Positions 1-8,423 are shown, counted from the first letter of the stretch. The stretch is DNA of 64,000 nucleotides from Leptolyngbya boryana PCC 6306 (GCF_000353285.1 NZ_KB731324.1:4296577-4360576), one strand, 5' to 3'. Numbers and translations are program-made. The notes: generated by a model not told the origin, from the sequence alone.

Positions 1-1241
1 TAGGTGGAGACGACTTCGATAAAAAGATCGTAGATTTCTTAGCTGATGGTTTTGCCCGTGCAGAAGGCATTGACCTCCGCAAAGATAAGCAAGCACTTCA
101 GCGTTTGACTGAAGCGGCTGAGAAAGCAAAAATCGAACTGTCGAGCGTGACTCAAGCGGATATTAACCTCCCGTTTATCACTGCAACTCAAGATGGGCCG
201 AAGCACCTCGATACCACGTTGACTCGTGCGAAGTTTGAGGAATTGTGTGCGGATCTCATCGATCGCTGCCGCATCCCGGTTGAAACTGCACTCCGCGACT
301 CGAAGCTCGACAAGAGCAAGATCGATGAAGTCGTCCTCGTCGGAGGTTCGACCCGGATTCCCGCAGTCCAGGAAGTTGTAAAACGCGTCTTGGGCAAAGA
401 TCCGAACCAAACCGTGAACCCAGATGAAGTGGTTGCAATTGGTGCAGCAATTCAAGCAGGTGTCTTGGCAGGTGAAGTTAAAGACATTCTCTTGCTCGAC
501 GTATCGCCGTTGTCCTTGGGTGTTGAAACCTTGGGCGGTGTGATGACCAAAATCATTCCTCGCAACACCACGATTCCGACCAAGAAATCGGAAGTATTCT
601 CAACCGCAGTCGATGGACAAAGCAATGTAGAAATCCATGTGCTGCAAGGTGAGCGCGAAATGTCGAACGACAACAAGAGCCTTGGAACCTTCCGTCTGGA
701 TGGAATTCCTCCCGCTCCCCGTGGCGTTCCTCAAATCGAAGTCACCTTCGACATTGATGCGAACGGTATCTTGACTGTCTCTGCGAAAGATAAGGGCACA
801 GGTAAAGAACAATCGATCAGCATTACCGGAGCTTCAACCTTACCGAAAGATGATGTTGAACGGATGGTACGCGATGCTGAGCAAAATGCTTCGACCGATA
901 AAGAACGTCGTGAGCGGATTGATCTCAAGAACCAAGCAGATTCCTTGGCATACCAAGCTGAGAAGCAAATCAGCGAGCTAGGCGATAAAGTCCCTGCCGA
1001 TGATAAGACTAAAGTTGAAGGATTGGTCAAGGATCTCAGAGATGCGATCGCTGCTGAAGACTTCGACAGAATTAAGTCTCTCCAGACCGACCTGCAACAG
1101 TCCTTATACGGCATTAGCCAAAACCTCTATCAGCAAGCAGGCGGCGAAGCTCCTGGCGCTGATCCAGGTGCAAGTGCTGGCGGTGGTTCGACCTCGGGTG
1201 GCGATGATGTCATCGATGCTGACTTCACCGAGTCGAAGTAA
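1..1241 (+). CDS. dnaK: Chaperone DnaK (Hsp70), 3' part; 5' end outside window
   Basis: ATP-driven Hsp70 chaperone of the cytoplasm. The frame is open from base 3 and starts with GGDDFD, the segment that in Hsp70 lies near residue 200 of the nucleotide-binding domain, so about 200 residues are missing. Visible in order: the [13 protein letters not shown] segment closing the ATPase domain, the substrate-binding domain with [14 protein letters not shown], the helical lid, and a Gly/Ser-rich tail ending in [11 protein letters not shown], the usual DnaK C-terminal motif. A HIP1 octamer lies inside the lid at 1044-1051, and everything downstream of it is repeated at 2015-2275. The gene looks intact over the visible part. 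Family assignment is certain; which cyanobacterial paralogue (DnaK1/2/3) is not decided here, although the DVIDADF tail favours the DnaK2 type. Confidence 0.97.
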   Translation, partial: GGDDFDKKIVDFLADGFARAEGIDLRKDKQALQRLTEAAEKAKIELSSVTQADINLPFITATQDGPKHLDTTLTRAKFEELCADLIDRCRIPVETALRDSKLDKSKIDEVVLVGGSTRIPAVQEVVKRVLGKDPNQTVNPDEVVAIGAAIQAGVLAGEVKDILLLDVSPLSLGVETLGGVMTKIIPRNTTIPTKKSEVFSTAVDGQSNVEIHVLQGEREMSNDNKSLGTFRLDGIPPAPRGVPQIEVTFDIDANGILTVSAKDKGTGKEQSISITGASTLPKDDVERMVRDAEQNASTDKERRERIDLKNQADSLAYQAEKQISELGDKVPADDKTKVEGLVKDLRDAIAAEDFDRIKSLQTDLQQSLYGISQNLYQQAGGEAPGADPGASAGGGSTSGGDDVIDADFTESK

Positions 1242-1303
1242 GTTCTCGAGTTGATTGAGAAATGAGGCTGGTAGTTCCCTTTGCTGGAGCTACCAGCTTT
1301 TTT
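1047..1303 (+). repeat. Direct repeat, copy A: dnaK 3' end plus terminator
   Basis: The last 65 codons of dnaK, the stop codon and the terminator recur at 2015-2275. Over the coding part I see only three substitutions and one 3-base insertion between copies; the terminator loop is more diverged. The left boundary falls within the HIP1 octamer at 1044-1051. Confidence 0.95.
1267..1303 (+). terminator. Intrinsic terminator of dnaK
   Basis: Stem GCTGGTAG (1267-1274) pairs with CTACCAGC (1290-1297), followed directly by a T6 run. It lies 26 bases after the dnaK stop codon. Confidence 0.9.
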
Positions 1304-1324
1304 ATAGCTTGAGCTGACCTCTTG

Positions 1325-1330
1325 TATAAT
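1325..1330 (+). promoter_or_regulatory. Candidate -10 box for the small TA-like module
   Basis: A perfect TATAAT lies 24 bases before the ATG at 1354 and just after the dnaK terminator. I see no good -35 box at the right spacing, so this is a weak call. Confidence 0.3.
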
Positions 1331-1353
1331 GCAGATAACATTGACATAAGCTT

Positions 1354-1554
1354 ATGCAAGATTCTCCTCGTCGATCAATGCCAGTTGTAAAGACAAGCAT
1401 GAGAGCGCCAAACCAAGATATTGCTTATTGGCAAACTCAATCTTTTCAGGCGAGAATCAATGCATTAGAAGAGATTCGTCGAGAGTACCATCTCTGGAAA
1501 TACGGTGATGCTGAACCAAGACTTCAGAGAGTTTATACAATCATTAAACGATAA
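1354..1554 (+). CDS. Small putative antitoxin partner of the nucleotidyltransferase
   Basis: A 66-residue protein, charged and mostly helical, with a central IAYWQTQSFQARINALEEIR segment. From memory, short proteins with this YW...R..ALE.IRR pattern commonly precede small nucleotidyltransferase-like toxin genes in cyanobacteria, so I infer an antitoxin-like partner. Its 3' end overlaps the next gene by 47 bases in another frame, which implies co-translation. The start may be the ATG at 1354 or the later in-frame ATG at 1399 (MRAPNQ). The gene sits between two copies of the dnaK 3' end and is probably acquired. Confidence 0.6.
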   Translation: MQDSPRRSMPVVKTSMRAPNQDIAYWQTQSFQARINALEEIRREYHLWKYGDAEPRLQRVYTIIKR

Positions 1555-1954
1555 TCAGGTTCGATATCTAGTTGTGGGCGGCTATGCAGTTGCAATTTAC
1601 GGGCATCCTCGCTACACAAAGGATTTGGATGTCTGGATTGAGATGACCCAGGAGAATGCAACTAATATCATGCAGGCATTGCAACAGTTCGGTTTTGGTT
1701 CCCTGAATTTAACCGTTGAAGATTTTCTAACTTCGGATCAAGTGATTCAACTCGGATATCCACCCAATCGGATTGATATGATTACAACGCCAGATGGTGT
1801 GGATTTTGCGACTTGTTTTCGTACAAGGTCTGAAATCGAAGTTGATGGAGTCATAGTCAATTTTATCGACTTGGAGAATCTGAAGCGGAATAAGAAAGCA
1901 TCAGGACGGTTACAGGATTTAGCTGATTTGGAAAAGCTTGAAAGTGGAGACTGA
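1508..1954 (+). CDS. Small nucleotidyltransferase (DUF6036/AbiEii-like fold), putative toxin
   Basis: A 148-residue protein with the minimal nucleotidyltransferase signature: VVGGYAVAIYGHPRYTKDLD, i.e. a GG..A helix followed by a D-x-D pair in KDLDVWI that would bind metal and nucleotide. Families of this kind include AbiEii-like and MNT-type toxins that modify RNA or protein. The C-terminal NFIDLENLKRNKKASGR..DLADLEKL part is typical of these proteins. A GTG at 1505 precedes the ATG at 1508; I chose the ATG. It overlaps the preceding small gene, as in two-gene toxin-antitoxin modules. The toxin role is inferred from family and context. Confidence 0.7.
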   Translation: MLNQDFREFIQSLNDNQVRYLVVGGYAVAIYGHPRYTKDLDVWIEMTQENATNIMQALQQFGFGSLNLTVEDFLTSDQVIQLGYPPNRIDMITTPDGVDFATCFRTRSEIEVDGVIVNFIDLENLKRNKKASGRLQDLADLEKLESGD

Positions 1955-2014
1955 TTGAAGAACATTTATGATTTCTACGAATCAGGCAAGCCTTCAGAAA
2001 ATTCTTACTAGGGC

Positions 2015-2212
2015 ATCGCTGCTGAAGACTTCGATAGAATCAAGTCTCTCCAGACCGACCTGCAACAGTCCTTATACGGCATTAGCCAAAACCTCTATCA
2101 GCAAGCAGGCGGCGAAGCTCCTGGCGCTGATCCAGGTGCAAGTGCTGGTGGCGGTGGTTCGACCTCGGGTGACGATGATGTCATCGATGCTGACTTCACC
2201 GAGTCGAAGTAA
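2015..2212 (+). pseudogene. dnaK 3'-end fragment (duplicate)
   Basis: It reads [16 protein letters not shown] through to [11 protein letters not shown] and a TAA in one frame, matching the last 65 codons of dnaK with one extra Gly codon, but has no start codon or ribosome site. It cannot encode a chaperone. The high identity to the real gene suggests a recent duplication or continued gene conversion. Confidence 0.93.
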
Positions 2213-2237
2213 GTTCTCTAGTTGATTGAGAAATGAA

Positions 2238-2275
2238 GCTGGTAGCTCCACTCATAGGAGACTACCAGCTTTTTT
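2238..2275 (+). terminator. Intrinsic terminator, duplicate copy
   Basis: The stem GCTGGTAG (2238-2245) / CTACCAGC (2262-2269) plus T6 is the same as the dnaK terminator but with a different loop. It would end transcription of the nucleotidyltransferase gene. Confidence 0.88.
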
Positions 2276-2359
2276 AAGCATCTAAAGAATATGTTCAGTT
2301 AGCAACATCTAAGCCTGTCAAATCTCTGAATGTATAACGTACCTTCGTGCTCGTCGCTC

Positions 2360-4054
2360 CTAAAGTGACTCTGGTTTAAGATAGACCTTCGCCCATTTGT
2401 AGCGGTCTGGATCTTTATTGAGAAGATACTCGACAACTTCTCGGCGTTTTTCCTTCTGTTTCGTCATCCTGACAATTTTTTCAATTTCATTGTCTGTATC
2501 AGTCGCTCCACGCTCTACTGCCATTTCAAACCAATCATCGCCCTGAGTATAGTTACCTCGATCGTAGGACAAAGCGCCCATTAAGGTGAAAGGCTGATGA
2601 CTCTCCGGTTGGTATTCCATAGCTTTTGTTGCACACTGTTCTGCCTCATCTAGCTGTTCCAAATCGCGGAAAGCTGCTCCTCTTGTAACGAGCAAAGCTG
2701 CTTTCAAGTCTAGTTCTTTTACTTTGTCCCAATTCAGAGTTTCTGTCACCTGTAACGCTTTTTCAGGTTTACCTGCTTTGCGCCAATTACTACTTGCACT
2801 TGCTAGATTCCATCGATTTCCAGTACGTCGGTATTCTTTCTCATAGAAAATAGCTTCTAATCGATAGTGAGCGATCGCAATGTTGCCAGTTCGAGAAAGA
2901 CGACCTTCTTCAATAAGTTGCACAACTTGTTTTGGGTCAAGTCGTTCTCCTCGCTCCAATCTGAGCATGATTTCGTAGAATGGCTCGATCGCTAATGCTC
3001 CGAAAATTCGATATTTTGTTTTTAACATCCTGAAATGCGTCTGTATCAGTATCTGTGCTGTTCCAGCCAATCCTTGATCTGATAGCCATTGAATGTCTCC
3101 TGCAATAACTTGGGAATCCCAGTTCCGCATAGAGGTTTCTGAATTGAGTGCCTCAAGACGTTTCAAAATCAGGAACAAAGGATTAGTAGGCTCTGAACTC
3201 TCGCACTGAGTTGCTTGATACTTCGATTTCAGTGATGCAAAAAGAATTTTATCTTTATGATGCTGTGCAAGAGTGACGAGCGTGTTCAGATTTTGCTTGC
3301 TTAGCCATTTGCATTCCCGATTGACTAGCGCCTCTTCTGCGTCCAACTTCTTGAGAATGGTATAGAGCGGACTAGAAATAGAAGTATCCGGATGCGCCTC
3401 AACTTGGTATTTTGCCTTAAGCACTGAAAACTCGCGTTCAGCTTTTCTCTCGTTTTCCTGCTGCCAATAAATGTCTAATGTTTCATAGAAATCATGAGCT
3501 AAAAGCCAATCTGCTTCAGCATCAGTTAACTGTTCACGAACATCCAGTTTTTTCAGAATTGAGAAGAGAGGCTCCTCTGGGAGACGATCAAGATATTTTG
3601 CCGCTTTGTAGGTCACTTTGAGTTGCGAAAACTGCAAAACTTCCTGAATCACTTTCTTTGTATCTACAAGAGCATCATGATTGAGAAGTTCTAACTCCGA
3701 AGCTGAAATGACACCTCCGGATTCTACTTTCCAAAGCAGTGAACTGATGGGATTTGCGATCGTAAGCTCTGCATCTTCTGGAATACAATAGCGAACTCGG
3801 AGCCGCAAAAGTTCAGCTTCTAGTCTTTGTAGCTCTTCGGTTTTGTATTGCTGCAAATCAATGATGCCAGCGGTTTTAGTGAAGCGATTCTCAATGAGCC
3901 ATTGAAACTCTATCTCTGTAATCTGAATCCCTAACTCAGCTTTCCTAAGAATGAAATATAGAAAAATGTCCGGTTCAGCAGATTGGTTATGCTCAACTTG
4001 ATACTTCTCCTTGAGAGCAGTAAAGTGCTGATTCTGAAGCTTACGATGATCCAT
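2360..4054 (-). CDS. Repeat protein: six F-x-x-LK-x-KY repeats followed by TPRs
   Basis: A 564-residue cytoplasmic protein; I do not recognise a named family. The first about 400 residues are six degenerate units of roughly 65 residues. The pattern is F..LK.KY at the start, then about 12 residues later a P(L/F)..ILK(K/R)L block, then an E..WL block. Clear unit starts are FTALKEKYQ, FSQLKVTYK, FSVLKAKYQ, FASLKSKYQ and FRMLKTKYR; one unit (LRLRVRYCIP) is more diverged. The C-terminal about 150 residues look like TPRs (AAFRDLEQLDEAEQCATKAMEYQPES). A longer frame extends to 4165, but its first 37 residues do not look like protein and the repeats begin right after the ATG at 4054, so I start there. 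There is no signal peptide and no enzyme motif; a scaffold role is a guess. Confidence 0.75.
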   Translation of the reverse strand: MDHRKLQNQHFTALKEKYQVEHNQSAEPDIFLYFILRKAELGIQITEIEFQWLIENRFTKTAGIIDLQQYKTEELQRLEAELLRLRVRYCIPEDAELTIANPISSLLWKVESGGVISASELELLNHDALVDTKKVIQEVLQFSQLKVTYKAAKYLDRLPEEPLFSILKKLDVREQLTDAEADWLLAHDFYETLDIYWQQENERKAEREFSVLKAKYQVEAHPDTSISSPLYTILKKLDAEEALVNRECKWLSKQNLNTLVTLAQHHKDKILFASLKSKYQATQCESSEPTNPLFLILKRLEALNSETSMRNWDSQVIAGDIQWLSDQGLAGTAQILIQTHFRMLKTKYRIFGALAIEPFYEIMLRLERGERLDPKQVVQLIEEGRLSRTGNIAIAHYRLEAIFYEKEYRRTGNRWNLASASSNWRKAGKPEKALQVTETLNWDKVKELDLKAALLVTRGAAFRDLEQLDEAEQCATKAMEYQPESHQPFTLMGALSYDRGNYTQGDDWFEMAVERGATDTDNEIEKIVRMTKQKEKRREVVEYLLNKDPDRYKWAKVYLKPESL

Positions 4055-4199
4055 ATGGCGTGAAATACTCGTTAACGATCGCTCGTCTAGATTACCCACG
4101 CTAGAAAATCTTACAAACGAGGCAGCGAGATTGAACTTACATTCGTCCAATCTCGCTGCTCGCAAGTTTTAGACAGACTTCAGAGCGTTTATCAGCAGA

Positions 4200-4655
4200 C
4201 TATTCCTCATCTTTTGCAGCCGTGCGTTCGATCTTGTGGCTGAACGTAATTAACGCCTTGCCCAAGGTGTGCAGAGGCCCTTTCACACCGCGAGCCGCTT
4301 CATCTCCGATCGCATTCGTTTGCTCGCCAAGCGTCTCTAGCACCTCCGCAATTTCACTTCCATCAGACTTTTTGCCCCTCAAGAGTTTTTTCAGTTCCTT
4401 CAAAGATGCAGACAACTCTTTGATATTGTCCTCCTTGTGACCTTTGAGAAAATCCACCCATTCATCGATCGAATCGATCGCTTCATTGGATTCGATCTCC
4501 GTAGGATCTCCGTGTAGAATCTCTGTCAAAGATTCGACATCGGGAGCATTATCGAGATCTGATCCTCCGCTTGTTTGTTGAGCCGAATTTTGCTCTTTTT
4601 CTAACTTAGAAGAATCCATTTCTTTTTGTGATTTTTTGTCTTTTTGGGTTGCCAT
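4200..4655 (-). CDS. Hydrophilic conserved hypothetical protein
   Basis: 151 residues, very rich in Lys, Glu, Asp and Ser, with a disordered-looking N-terminus (MATQKDKKSQKEMDSSKLEK) and an amphipathic helical C-terminal half. There are no Cys residues, membrane segments or catalytic motifs. It is transcribed divergently from the sigma factor gene at 4967 across a 311-base spacer. I do not recognise the family. The composition resembles small stress-related, hydrophilin-like proteins, but that is only an impression. Confidence 0.7.
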   Translation of the reverse strand: MATQKDKKSQKEMDSSKLEKEQNSAQQTSGGSDLDNAPDVESLTEILHGDPTEIESNEAIDSIDEWVDFLKGHKEDNIKELSASLKELKKLLRGKKSDGSEIAEVLETLGEQTNAIGDEAARGVKGPLHTLGKALITFSHKIERTAAKDEE

Positions 4656-4966
4656 AATTGTTATTCCTGCTATGTTTCAGCCGAGTTATGACATTCAAAA
4701 TAAAGTTATTAAAAATGTATTTCCTCATCTAAAAGAAGAGATATAAATCACACTTTTGGATGAGTACAATCACATCCGAAATATGACACAGATCACAGCC
4801 CTAAATTAGTCGAAATGCCCTCTATACAAAGGATTGAGATCTTGCGTATTTCTGCCGAATTCATACCAGAAGAAACTCGATCAGTACCGTATATCGACGA
4901 TGGCTTGAAACCATTTCTATACAGAAAATAAGCTCAACGCTGATGTGAACTTTGACCTTGTGGTAG
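4656..4966. other. Divergent intergenic region between hypothetical gene and sigF
   Basis: 311 bases, AT-rich in the half next to 4655 (long A/T stretches around 4700-4750). It must hold promoters for both divergent genes, but I cannot assign convincing -35/-10 pairs. No gene, repeat or RNA is visible. Confidence 0.5.
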
Positions 4967-5752
4967 ATGATGGCAACTCAATCTTCTTTACGCTCCCGTG
5001 GAATGGAACTGTTAGTTTCGTATCACCAAAACCCCTCGGTAAGACTGCGAAACCAGTTGGTGCAGATGAATGCAGGTTTAGTGCGGAAAATCGCTCATCG
5101 GGTGAGTCATCAATGTGCAGAACCCTATGAAGACCTCGAACAGATTGGATATTTAGGGCTGATTCGAGCGATCGAACGGTTTAATCCCAATCAAGGATGC
5201 GCGTTCAGTTCGTTCGCCGTACCGTATATTCGAGGCGAAATGCTTCACTTCTTACGCGATCGTGCTGGAACCGTCAAAATTCCCCGTCGCTGGCAGCAAT
5301 TGAATAAAGAAGGGCAACGAGTCCGCGAACAATTAATGGAAGCCTTCGGACGGCAACCCAGTGACGAAGAGATTGCAGATGTATTAAAAGTGTCGGTGAA
5401 CGAATGGCGCGAGAGCAAACTGGCTGCAAAGAACCGATTACCGCTGAGTTTAGACGCAACCGTGTGTCAGCAGTTAGATTCTCCGATGACATTGGGCGAC
5501 ACCTTACCCGATGTCAGATATCAAGCCCTCCAAGTGCTCGAAGAAGACCGCCAGCAATTACAACGCGCCTTAAATCAGCTTGAAGATAAGACCCGCCAAG
5601 CGATCGAATATGTGTTCTTACATGATTTATCGCGTAAAGAAGTCGCAGAACAGATTGGAGTCAGCCCGATGACGGTGACTCGCCGGATTCATCGCGGAAT
5701 TCAACAAATGGTCGGATTGCTGCATCCTCAAGTGATGCAGAGCGATCCCTAA
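4967..5752 (+). CDS. sigF: RNA polymerase sigma factor, SigF/SigB-type (group 3)
   Basis: 261 residues with the sigma-70 family layout. Region 2 contains EDLEQIGYLGLIRAIERF and FSSFAVPYIRGEMLHFLRD. Region 3 contains GRQPSDEEIADVLKVS. Region 4 ends in a helix-turn-helix, RKEVAEQIGVSPMTVTRRIH. The short region 1 and the sequence around YIRGEMLHFLRDR are typical of the SigF/SigB/SigG (sporulation-like) class rather than group 1/2 sigmas. In Synechocystis SigF controls type IV pili and salt-related genes; that role is inferred here by family only. Two ATGs are adjacent (4967, 4970); either can serve. No anti-sigma gene is adjacent. Confidence 0.88.
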   Translation: MMATQSSLRSRGMELLVSYHQNPSVRLRNQLVQMNAGLVRKIAHRVSHQCAEPYEDLEQIGYLGLIRAIERFNPNQGCAFSSFAVPYIRGEMLHFLRDRAGTVKIPRRWQQLNKEGQRVREQLMEAFGRQPSDEEIADVLKVSVNEWRESKLAAKNRLPLSLDATVCQQLDSPMTLGDTLPDVRYQALQVLEEDRQQLQRALNQLEDKTRQAIEYVFLHDLSRKEVAEQIGVSPMTVTRRIHRGIQQMVGLLHPQVMQSDP

Positions 5753-5785
5753 GAAATTGACAGCCAAATTTTTCATCTATCGAGT

Positions 5786-5813
5786 CGCCGGATTGAATCA
5801 ATCCGGCGTTTCT
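5786..5813 (+). terminator. Intrinsic terminator of sigF
   Basis: A 10-bp GC-rich stem CGCCGGATTG / CAATCCGGCG with a 3-base loop, followed by a T-rich stretch, 33 bases after the sigF stop. Confidence 0.8.
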
Positions 5814-5838
5814 TGTCTTGCAAGATTTCAATAAAAGT

Positions 5839-5871
5839 AAGCTCTCTGATTTTCAATAAATCAGAGAGCTT
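5839..5871 (-). terminator. Hairpin, probable terminator of the FKBP gene
   Basis: A perfect 13-bp stem AAGCTCTCTGATT (5839-5851) / AATCAGAGAGCTT (5859-5871). In the minus direction it is followed by a T-rich stretch, and it lies 23 bases beyond the FKBP stop codon. Confidence 0.7.
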
Positions 5872-5894
5872 AGACGATCGCTCAATTAAAAAAT

Positions 5895-6428
5895 CTAGCC
5901 AACCTTGAGCAATTCCACATCAAAAAATAGCGTCGAATTTGGTGGAATCGGGCCAATGCCTCGACTTCCATACCCCAAATCGGGTGGAATTTCTAAAGTG
6001 CGACGACCGCCCACTTTCATTGAGCCAACGCCTTCATCCCAGCCTTTGATCACCTGCCCTACGCCAATTTTGAATTTGAAAGGCTGACCGCGATCGCGAG
6101 AACTATCAAACTTCGTGCCGTCTTTTAACGTTCCCGTGTAATGAACCGTCACGAGTTGACCCACTTCAGGAGTCTCGCCTGTTCCTTCAACCACATCAAC
6201 ATATTTCAGACCAGACGCAGTTTCGGTCGGTTCTTTCGATTCAGCAGGATTCGGAGTTGTCATCGGTTTTAAATCAGCAGCTTGTGCTACTTGAACTACA
6301 GGAGCAGCTTCGGTCTTAGGCATTTCAGCAGCGATCGCGCTATCACGAGAACCTCCCGTAATCTGTGCCACGACCAGCACCGCAATACAAGCCACCATGA
6401 CGCCGAAGCTGATCAAAATCTCTCTCAT
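5895..6428 (-). CDS. FKBP-type peptidyl-prolyl cis-trans isomerase, membrane-anchored/exported
   Basis: 177 residues. An N-terminal hydrophobic segment (about residues 3-24, ILISFGVMVACIAVLVVAQI) is a signal or anchor, followed by a Pro/Glu/Ala-rich linker to about residue 70. The FKBP domain then follows: VHYTGTLKDGTKFDSS, GQVIKGWDEGVGSMKVGGRR and IPPDLGYGSRG...IPPNSTLFFDVELL, which are the active-site Tyr, Asp and Trp regions. It catalyses proline isomerisation in the periplasm or thylakoid lumen. It is a monocistronic gene ahead of the phasin-like gene, with 43 bases between them. Family assignment is secure; the client is unknown. Confidence 0.93.
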   Translation of the reverse strand: MREILISFGVMVACIAVLVVAQITGGSRDSAIAAEMPKTEAAPVVQVAQAADLKPMTTPNPAESKEPTETASGLKYVDVVEGTGETPEVGQLVTVHYTGTLKDGTKFDSSRDRGQPFKFKIGVGQVIKGWDEGVGSMKVGGRRTLEIPPDLGYGSRGIGPIPPNSTLFFDVELLKVG

Positions 6429-6471
6429 GATCAGTTTTCTTGAATGTGCTTTTCAATTTTCACACTGATTC

Positions 6472-6795
6472 TCATTTCCAGAGCTTATTTTCTAAATCTC
6501 GCACCTGTCGCTCTAAGCGATCGAGTCTGCCGCGCAATTCATCCATTTCGTTCTGGCGAGGCACACCCAAATCCATCAGCATGTTGCGAAGCTGCCGCTG
6601 AAACTGGGCTTCAAATCCGCCCTGCTCGGTTTTCAGTTGATTCATCAGATCATCGACGAAGCCTTTTGCCTGATCGGGATTGAGTTTGCCCTCTTTCACC
6701 CACTGATCCCCAACTTCTTTGAGTTTTTCAGCGACCAAAGACGTTGTGCCCACACCGAGCATCAGCAGTTGCGTGATCCAATTGTTGTTATCCAT
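6472..6795 (-). CDS. Phasin-like coiled-coil protein (PHA granule-associated family)
   Basis: 107 residues from the ATG at 6795 (MDNNNWITQLLMLG). A longer frame to 6894 adds an unlikely Cys/Arg-rich stretch, so I reject it. There is an N-terminal amphipathic or hydrophobic helix, then helices with EVGDQWVKEGKLNPDQAKGF, and a C-terminal heptad coiled coil (ELRGRLDRLERQVRDLENKL). This matches the small phasin/PhaF-like regulators that in bacteria coat polyhydroxyalkanoate granules. No PHA synthase gene is nearby, so the granule role is inferred from family only. Confidence 0.75.
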   Translation of the reverse strand: MDNNNWITQLLMLGVGTTSLVAEKLKEVGDQWVKEGKLNPDQAKGFVDDLMNQLKTEQGGFEAQFQRQLRNMLMDLGVPRQNEMDELRGRLDRLERQVRDLENKLWK

Positions 6796-6930
6796 ATTTT
6801 TAGTCGTTCGTCGATCGTGGCTGCATTCATTCTGGCAAATCCTTGTTAATCCGCAACAGGACGGTTTCCCGTCTGCGTCCATCCAGTGCGACACTAGAAA
6901 TACACGCTTGCTGTGATTTTCGCGAATTTT

Positions 6931-8112
6931 ATGTCAGATTCTCAAACCATTAGTGCTGCAGTTGCCGCACTTTATAACACCTACCCTTTTCCACCAGAGC
7001 CTTTATTAGATGAGCCACCACCCGGCTACAACTGGCGCTGGAATTGGCTGGCTGCGTATAGTTTTTGTACCGGACAGAAACCGAAACGCCAAGATGTCCG
7101 GATTTTAGATGCGGGATGTGGAACAGGCGTTGGCACAGAATATCTTGTGCATTTGAATCCTCACGCTCAGGTGACGGGGATTGATTTGAGTGCAGGGGCG
7201 TTAACCGTTGCGCGAGAGCGCTGTCAGAGATCGGGAGCCGATCGTGTTGAGTTTCATCACCTCAGTCTCTACGATGCCAATCAACTTTCCGGTCAGTTCG
7301 ATTTAATTAATTGCGTGGGCGTATTGCACCATTTACCCGATCCAAACCGAGGGATTCAATCCTTGGCAACCAAACTTGCGCCGGGTGGATTGATGCACAT
7401 TTTTGTGTATTCAGAATTGGGACGATATGAAATTCAACTGATGCAAGAAGCGATTAAGCTTTTGCAATCGGATCGATCCGACTATCGCGAAGGCGTAGCG
7501 ATCGGGCGGCAGATTTTTGCGTCCTTGCCTCCAAACAATCGTCTGGTGCGCCGAGAACAAGAGCGCTGGTCGATGGAGAATACGCGCGATGAGTGTTTTG
7601 CCGACATGTATGTCCATCCGCGTGAAGTCGATTACAACATTCACACGCTGTTTGAGTTGATTGATGCGTCTGGATTGAATTTTTTAGGCTTCTCAAATCC
7701 GCGTCAGTGGGAGGCATCGCGACTGTTCAATCAGCCGGACTTGCTGGAACGGGCGGATCAGTTGAGCGATCAAGAAAGATATCGCTTAATTGAACTCCTT
7801 GATCCAGAGTCGGTGACGCATTACGAATTCTTCTTGAGTCGAGGGGAATTACCAAAATCAGATTGGAGTTCGGATGAAGCCCTTTTACAGGCGATTCCTG
7901 AACGCAGTCCTTGTATGGACGGATGGGAAAGCCGCTGCTTGTTTAATTACGATTACCAAATCATCAATCTGGCTGAAGATGAGTTTGAATTTTTGAAGGC
8001 TTGCGATGGTAATCAGACACAATCGGTGCAAGAGATTCTCTCGACGGTTTCGATTTCGATCGATAAAGTGCGATCGCTGCAAGAACAGCAGCTTATCTTA
8101 CTGACTCCGTAG
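6931..8112 (+). CDS. Class I SAM-dependent methyltransferase
   Basis: 393 residues starting at the ATG at 6931 (MSDSQTISAAV); a GTG at 6913 would add only six residues. SAM-binding motif I is VRILDAGCGTGVGTEYL (about residues 55-70), with the acidic GIDLS after strand 2 and a motif IV-like DLINCVGVLHHLPDP. The N-terminal YNTYPFPPEP is a feature of a cyanobacterial methyltransferase group of unknown substrate. The C-terminal 200 residues are extra to the core fold and probably decide the substrate. It is divergent from the phasin-like gene and upstream of the ATP synthase operon, but separated from it by 311 bases. Confidence 0.88.
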   Translation: MSDSQTISAAVAALYNTYPFPPEPLLDEPPPGYNWRWNWLAAYSFCTGQKPKRQDVRILDAGCGTGVGTEYLVHLNPHAQVTGIDLSAGALTVARERCQRSGADRVEFHHLSLYDANQLSGQFDLINCVGVLHHLPDPNRGIQSLATKLAPGGLMHIFVYSELGRYEIQLMQEAIKLLQSDRSDYREGVAIGRQIFASLPPNNRLVRREQERWSMENTRDECFADMYVHPREVDYNIHTLFELIDASGLNFLGFSNPRQWEASRLFNQPDLLERADQLSDQERYRLIELLDPESVTHYEFFLSRGELPKSDWSSDEALLQAIPERSPCMDGWESRCLFNYDYQIINLAEDEFEFLKACDGNQTQSVQEILSTVSISIDKVRSLQEQQLILLTP

Positions 8113-8423
8113 GATTTGTTGCCGTTTGTGAAGGAATTCATGGCTGCCGATTCAAGCAAGCGGTCATGAATCCCTTCAACCGGAATGCGATTTTCTCGGC
8201 TGATGTCCGTTCTCACAGCATCACTCAGGCGCTTTTGACAACCCTCAGAGTAGAAATTCTTTGATCGGCAATTGACAAAATCCCCGTGTCAAAAGTCATT
8301 AAGTATTATTACCTCCACATGATATGATTGCTTCTGGTTCAGATTGTTGGGGATCGCTCGGACATCAATGATATTCGATCGTTATCATGACAATGTGAAT
8401 CTAACTTTGGAGCCGCGCCTGCT
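8113..8423 (+). promoter_or_regulatory. Leader/promoter region of the ATP synthase operon
   Basis: 311 bases without a gene. An imperfect hairpin GAAGGAATTCATG / CATGAATCCCTTC at 8130-8177 may end methyltransferase transcription. TTGACA boxes occur at 8235 and 8272 and -10-like boxes TATTAT (8304) and TATGAT (8323), but none is at canonical 16-18 spacing. The operon promoter should lie here; I cannot fix its position. Confidence 0.45.

Larger units (their letters stand above)
2015..2275 (+). repeat. Direct repeat, copy B of the dnaK 3' end plus terminator
   Basis: Near-identical to 1047-1303, including stop codon and hairpin. Copies A and B bracket the two small genes at 1354-1954. Confidence 0.95.

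Noticed and set aside
1968-2225. Open frame through the dnaK duplicate (Ser/Thr-rich)
   Set aside because: It is the wrong frame of the duplicated dnaK end; the same frame is also open in the original copy (1000-1254).
1-2300. Site-specific integrative element at the dnaK 3' end
   Set aside because: No integrase or recombinase gene lies between the repeats, and a 260-base repeat is far longer than usual attachment cores; kept only as a duplication finding.
4055-4165. 37-codon N-terminal extension of the repeat protein
   Set aside because: Composition unlike the rest, and the first repeat begins right after the internal ATG.
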